From Halanaerobium sp. (GTDB lineage Bacteria; Bacillota; Halanaerobiia; Halanaerobiales; Halanaerobiaceae): DNA of 16,910 nucleotides. Shown here piece by piece: positions 14,740-16,910 of the stretch (positions are counted from its first letter, which is position 1; each line of letters begins with the position of its first letter). The notes beneath the pieces were generated by a model. The model was given only the letters and a program-made list of their open reading frames with translations. It did no database searches and was not told the origin of the DNA. The DNA lies in NCBI GenBank assembly GCA_003070825.1, contig QBLP01000115.1, positions 1 through 16,910 of the forward strand, in the 5' to 3' direction. Position numbers and translations under genes: made by a program.

Positions 14740-16004
14740 TATTTAACCTCCTCTGGACCGGCAATATAACCTTTGACTGCCGAGGCTGCTGCTACAGCTG
14801 GACTTGCAAGATATACTTCACTTTTGGTTGAGCCCATCCGACCAATAAAGTTACGGTTGGTGGTAGAAATGGCTCTTTCTCCTTCAGCTAAAATACCCAT
14901 ATGTCCACCCAGACAGGGTCCACAGGTTGGTGTGGAAACTGCTACTCCGGCATCAATAAAGATATCAAAAAGGCCTTCGTTCATTGCCTGTTTGTAAATC
15001 TTCTGGGTACCAGGGAAAACAAGACAGCGCACATTTTCATTGACTTTCTGTCCCTTTAAGATCTCTGCCGCTGCTCTTAAATCTTCCAGACGGCCGTTGG
15101 TACAGGAACCGATAACCGCCTGCTGAATTTCAATTTTTTCATCAATTTCATCCAGGCCTTTAGTGTTCTCAGGCAGGCTCGGGAAAGCAATCTGAGGTGA
15201 AATCTGACTGACATCGATCTCAATAACCTCTTCGTATTCTGCATCCGAATCTGCATTAAGCACAGTATAATCCCGCTGAGCCTTATCTTTAAGGTAGGCT
15301 TCGGTCTTCTCATCTGCTGCAATCAGTCCGGCTTTACCGCCAGCTTCAATTGCCATATTGGACATTGTCATCCTGCCGTCCATAGAGAGATTTTCTATTG
15401 CCTCTCCCGTAAATTCCATTGCCTTATATAGAGCTCCATCAACACCGATTTTACCGATTGTATATAAAATTAAATCCTTACCGCTGACATGGGGCTTGAG
15501 CTCACCGGTATAAACAATTTTAATAGTCGGCGGCACCTTAAACCAGGCTTTACCTGTAGCCATTGCTGCTGCCATATCAGTACTTCCAACTCCTGTTCCT
15601 AGAGCACCTAAAGCACCATAAGTACAGGTATGAGAGTCAGCACCAATAATGATTTCTCCCGGCAGAGTCAGACCCTTTTCCGGTAATAAAACATGCTCGA
15701 TTCCCATTTGACCGACTTCAAAAAAGTTTGTAATCTCATACTTTTTTGCAAACTTTCTGATCATATTAACCTGCTCTGCTGCTTTAATATCTTTGTTCGG
15801 GGTAAAATGATCAGGCACAATTGCAATTCTATCCTTATCAAATACTCTATCTACACCAATCTTTTCAAATTCCTTGACAGCTACTGGAGTTGTTATGTCA
15901 TTACCGAGCACCATATCAACTCTGGCATTTACGATATCTCCAGGTTTTAACTCATCCTGATCAGAATGAGCAGCCAGGATCTTTTCGATCATTGTCATTC
16001 CCAT
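14739..16004 (-). CDS. leuC: 3-isopropylmalate dehydratase large subunit
   Basis: LeuC carries the 4Fe-4S cluster that isomerises 2- to 3-isopropylmalate, and likely citramalate to methylmalate. The 421-residue protein shows DHFTPN (65-70), the GADSHTCT block at 121-128, GSCTNGR at 299-305 and CGPCLGG at 361-367, so cluster cysteines 301, 361 and 364 are present. The length fits the HacA/archaeal-type subfamily (about 420) rather than E. coli LeuC (about 466). It begins M-G-M-T-M. The first ATG at 16004 has GAGGAG about 11 nt upstream and is kept. The gene follows the leuA terminator and may have its own promoter. Confidence 0.95.
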   Translation of the reverse strand: MGMTMIEKILAAHSDQDELKPGDIVNARVDMVLGNDITTPVAVKEFEKIGVDRVFDKDRIAIVPDHFTPNKDIKAAEQVNMIRKFAKKYEITNFFEVGQMGIEHVLLPEKGLTLPGEIIIGADSHTCTYGALGALGTGVGSTDMAAAMATGKAWFKVPPTIKIVYTGELKPHVSGKDLILYTIGKIGVDGALYKAMEFTGEAIENLSMDGRMTMSNMAIEAGGKAGLIAADEKTEAYLKDKAQRDYTVLNADSDAEYEEVIEIDVSQISPQIAFPSLPENTKGLDEIDEKIEIQQAVIGSCTNGRLEDLRAAAEILKGQKVNENVRCLVFPGTQKIYKQAMNEGLFDIFIDAGVAVSTPTCGPCLGGHMGILAEGERAISTTNRNFIGRMGSTKSEVYLASPAVAAASAVKGYIAGPEEVK

Positions 16005-16037
16005 TTAGTTAATCACTCCTCTTAAATTCCTTATAAT

Positions 16038-16066
16038 ATTATAGATTTTTTTGAAAATATTCTTAA
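16038..16066 (-). promoter_or_regulatory. Possible promoter for leuC
   Basis: On the minus strand TTAAGA (16061-16066) and TATAAT (16038-16043) are 17 bp apart, upstream of the leuC ribosome binding site. The -10 is perfect and the -35 matches 4 of 6. The -35 overlaps the tail of the leuA terminator. The region is AT-rich, so chance is possible. Confidence 0.35.
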
Positions 16067-16092
16067 ACAGCCCGAGCTACCTCAGGCTGTTT
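16050..16092 (-). terminator. Rho-independent terminator between leuA and leuC
   Basis: A 12-bp stem (AAACAGCCTGAG / CTCGGGCTGTTT, one wobble pair, 16065-16092) with a GTAG loop starts 6 bp after the leuA stop. It is followed on the minus strand by TTTAAGAATATTTT. The same hairpin has a T-rich run on the plus strand, so it may work both ways. Confidence 0.8.
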
Positions 16093-16097
16093 TGATT

Positions 16098-16910
16098 TTA
16101 TTTGTTTTTAGTATATACAAGATACTTATTAATCGCTTCCAGATAGGCAGCTGCACTGGCTTCGGTAATATCTGTCTGGGAAGAATGACCGGTGAAAATT
16201 TTGCCGTCAATTTCGGCGGCAATAAAGGCCTCTCCCAGGGCATCCTTACCTTCTGTAACGGCATCAATCTTATAGGACATCAGCTTAATATCATCAATTC
16301 CGGTCAGCTCATTGATGGTCTGAAAAATTGCGTCAACCGGACCATCACCATTACAGGCTGCAGACTGAATAATCTCTCCTTCTTTTTTGAGTCTAACTGT
16401 GGCTGTGGGCAGTAAGCCCTTACCGGTCAGAACGGAGATATATTCCATCTCATAGATTTTTTCATAATCATAGAGCTCATTATCTAAAAGAGCAATAATA
16501 TCTGCATTGCTCACATTTTTCTTTTTATCTGCCAGGTCTTTAAAGCGTTTAAAGAAACCTTCAAAGCTCTCATCATCAAGCTCATAGTCATATTTTTTTA
16601 GGAAATCTTTTAGAGCATGGCGGCCGGAATGCTTACCTAAGACCAGCTTATTGTGGTCGAGTCCAATGGTTTTAGCATCCATAATCTCATAGGTAGTCCT
16701 TTCCTTAATCACACCATCCTGATGGATTCCCGCCTCATGAGCAAAAGCATTGGCGCCCACAATTGCCTTATTGGCCTGCAGAGAAATACCGGTAGAATTG
16801 GCCACCAGTTTAGAAAGTCTGGCAATCTGGGTTGTATCCTGAGTTACATCCAGGTCATAATAATCCTGTCTGGTATATAAAGCCATTACAATTTCTTCTA
16901 AGGCTGCATT
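16098..16910 (-). CDS. leuA: 2-isopropylmalate synthase, C-terminal half (N-terminus beyond window)
   Basis: LeuA condenses 2-ketoisovalerate with acetyl-CoA, the first step of leucine synthesis. The frame is open to the right edge, where NAALEEIVMALYTRQ is the conserved 'GNA.LEEvvMAL' segment. The ATG at 16886 is therefore internal and not the start. The 270 visible residues hold ANKAIVGANAFAHEAGIHQDG, KLVLGKHSGRHAL, and the C-terminal leucine-sensing domain with CNGDGPVDAIFQTINELTG. The catalytic barrel start and HxH metal site lie outside the window. The full family is about 510 residues. Its C-terminal domain is intact, so feedback inhibition by leucine is expected. It heads the leu block and is followed at 6 bp by a terminator. 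Confidence 0.95.
   Translation of the reverse strand, partial: NAALEEIVMALYTRQDYYDLDVTQDTTQIARLSKLVANSTGISLQANKAIVGANAFAHEAGIHQDGVIKERTTYEIMDAKTIGLDHNKLVLGKHSGRHALKDFLKKYDYELDDESFEGFFKRFKDLADKKKNVSNADIIALLDNELYDYEKIYEMEYISVLTGKGLLPTATVRLKKEGEIIQSAACNGDGPVDAIFQTINELTGIDDIKLMSYKIDAVTEGKDALGEAFIAAEIDGKIFTGHSSQTDITEASAAAYLEAINKYLVYTKNK

Noticed and set aside
15077..15322. Minus-strand frame of 81 codons, rich in Arg and Leu
   Set aside because: It is a shifted frame inside leuC, whose own frame keeps all family motifs across this stretch.
16098..16886. leuA starting at the ATG at 16886
   Set aside because: The frame continues to the right edge and encodes the conserved NAALEEIV just upstream, so that ATG is an internal methionine.
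1..16910. CRISPR arrays, tRNA/rRNA genes, insertion sequences, phage genes or toxin-antitoxin pairs
   Set aside because: I saw no spaced direct repeats, no tRNA-like cloverleaf arms and no transposase or integrase motifs. Almost all of the window is coding, with only three gaps of about 100 bp, each explained by a terminator.

Overview
The window reads like a chromosomal segment of a low-GC, outer-membrane-bearing (diderm) Firmicute. A Halanaerobiales genome such as Halanaerobium fits the AT-rich codon use, the Firmicute-like amino-acid genes and the presence of a secretin, but this assignment is an inference from protein style and not a database match. Every gene lies on the minus strand, so transcription runs from the right edge to the left edge.

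Right part (about 16910 to 11596): a branched-chain amino-acid block, leuA (C-terminal half only, cut by the window edge), leuC, leuD, leuB and cimA. LeuA starts the leucine branch and CimA (citramalate synthase) starts a threonine-independent isoleucine branch. LeuC/LeuD and LeuB can serve both branches. A strong hairpin terminator sits between leuA and leuC, with a possible promoter just after it. A second strong terminator follows cimA.

Middle part (about 11496 to 3045): a tightly packed twelve-gene locus for a type II secretion / type IV pilus-like machine. In transcription order it holds the assembly ATPase (GspE/PilB), the inner-membrane platform (GspF/PilC), a major pilin/pseudopilin (GspG-like), four minor pseudopilins (H-, I-, J- and K-like), a short PilM/GspL-like protein, PilN-, PilO- and PilP/GspC-like membrane proteins, and a small secretin (PilQ/GspD). 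Genes mostly overlap or abut. No prepilin peptidase and no PilT retraction ATPase are present in the window. A GNRA-loop terminator closes the locus.

Left part (2933 to 1): a Wzy_C-family polymerase/ligase (O-antigen ligase or pilin O-oligosaccharyltransferase type), then a fused shikimate kinase / 3-dehydroquinate synthase (aroK-aroB) cut by the left edge. The order pilMNOPQ followed by aroK and aroB is the arrangement known from gammaproteobacteria. Here it appears in a Firmicute-like genome with the two aro genes fused and a glycan ligase inserted.

The point most worth checking is the start of gspF. The conserved reading frame extends past the first in-frame ATG. An ATG that overlaps the gspE stop is followed by a run of six G residues that puts it one base out of frame. 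Either gspF starts at a rare AUU codon, or the G-run is a sequencing error or a phase-variable switch.
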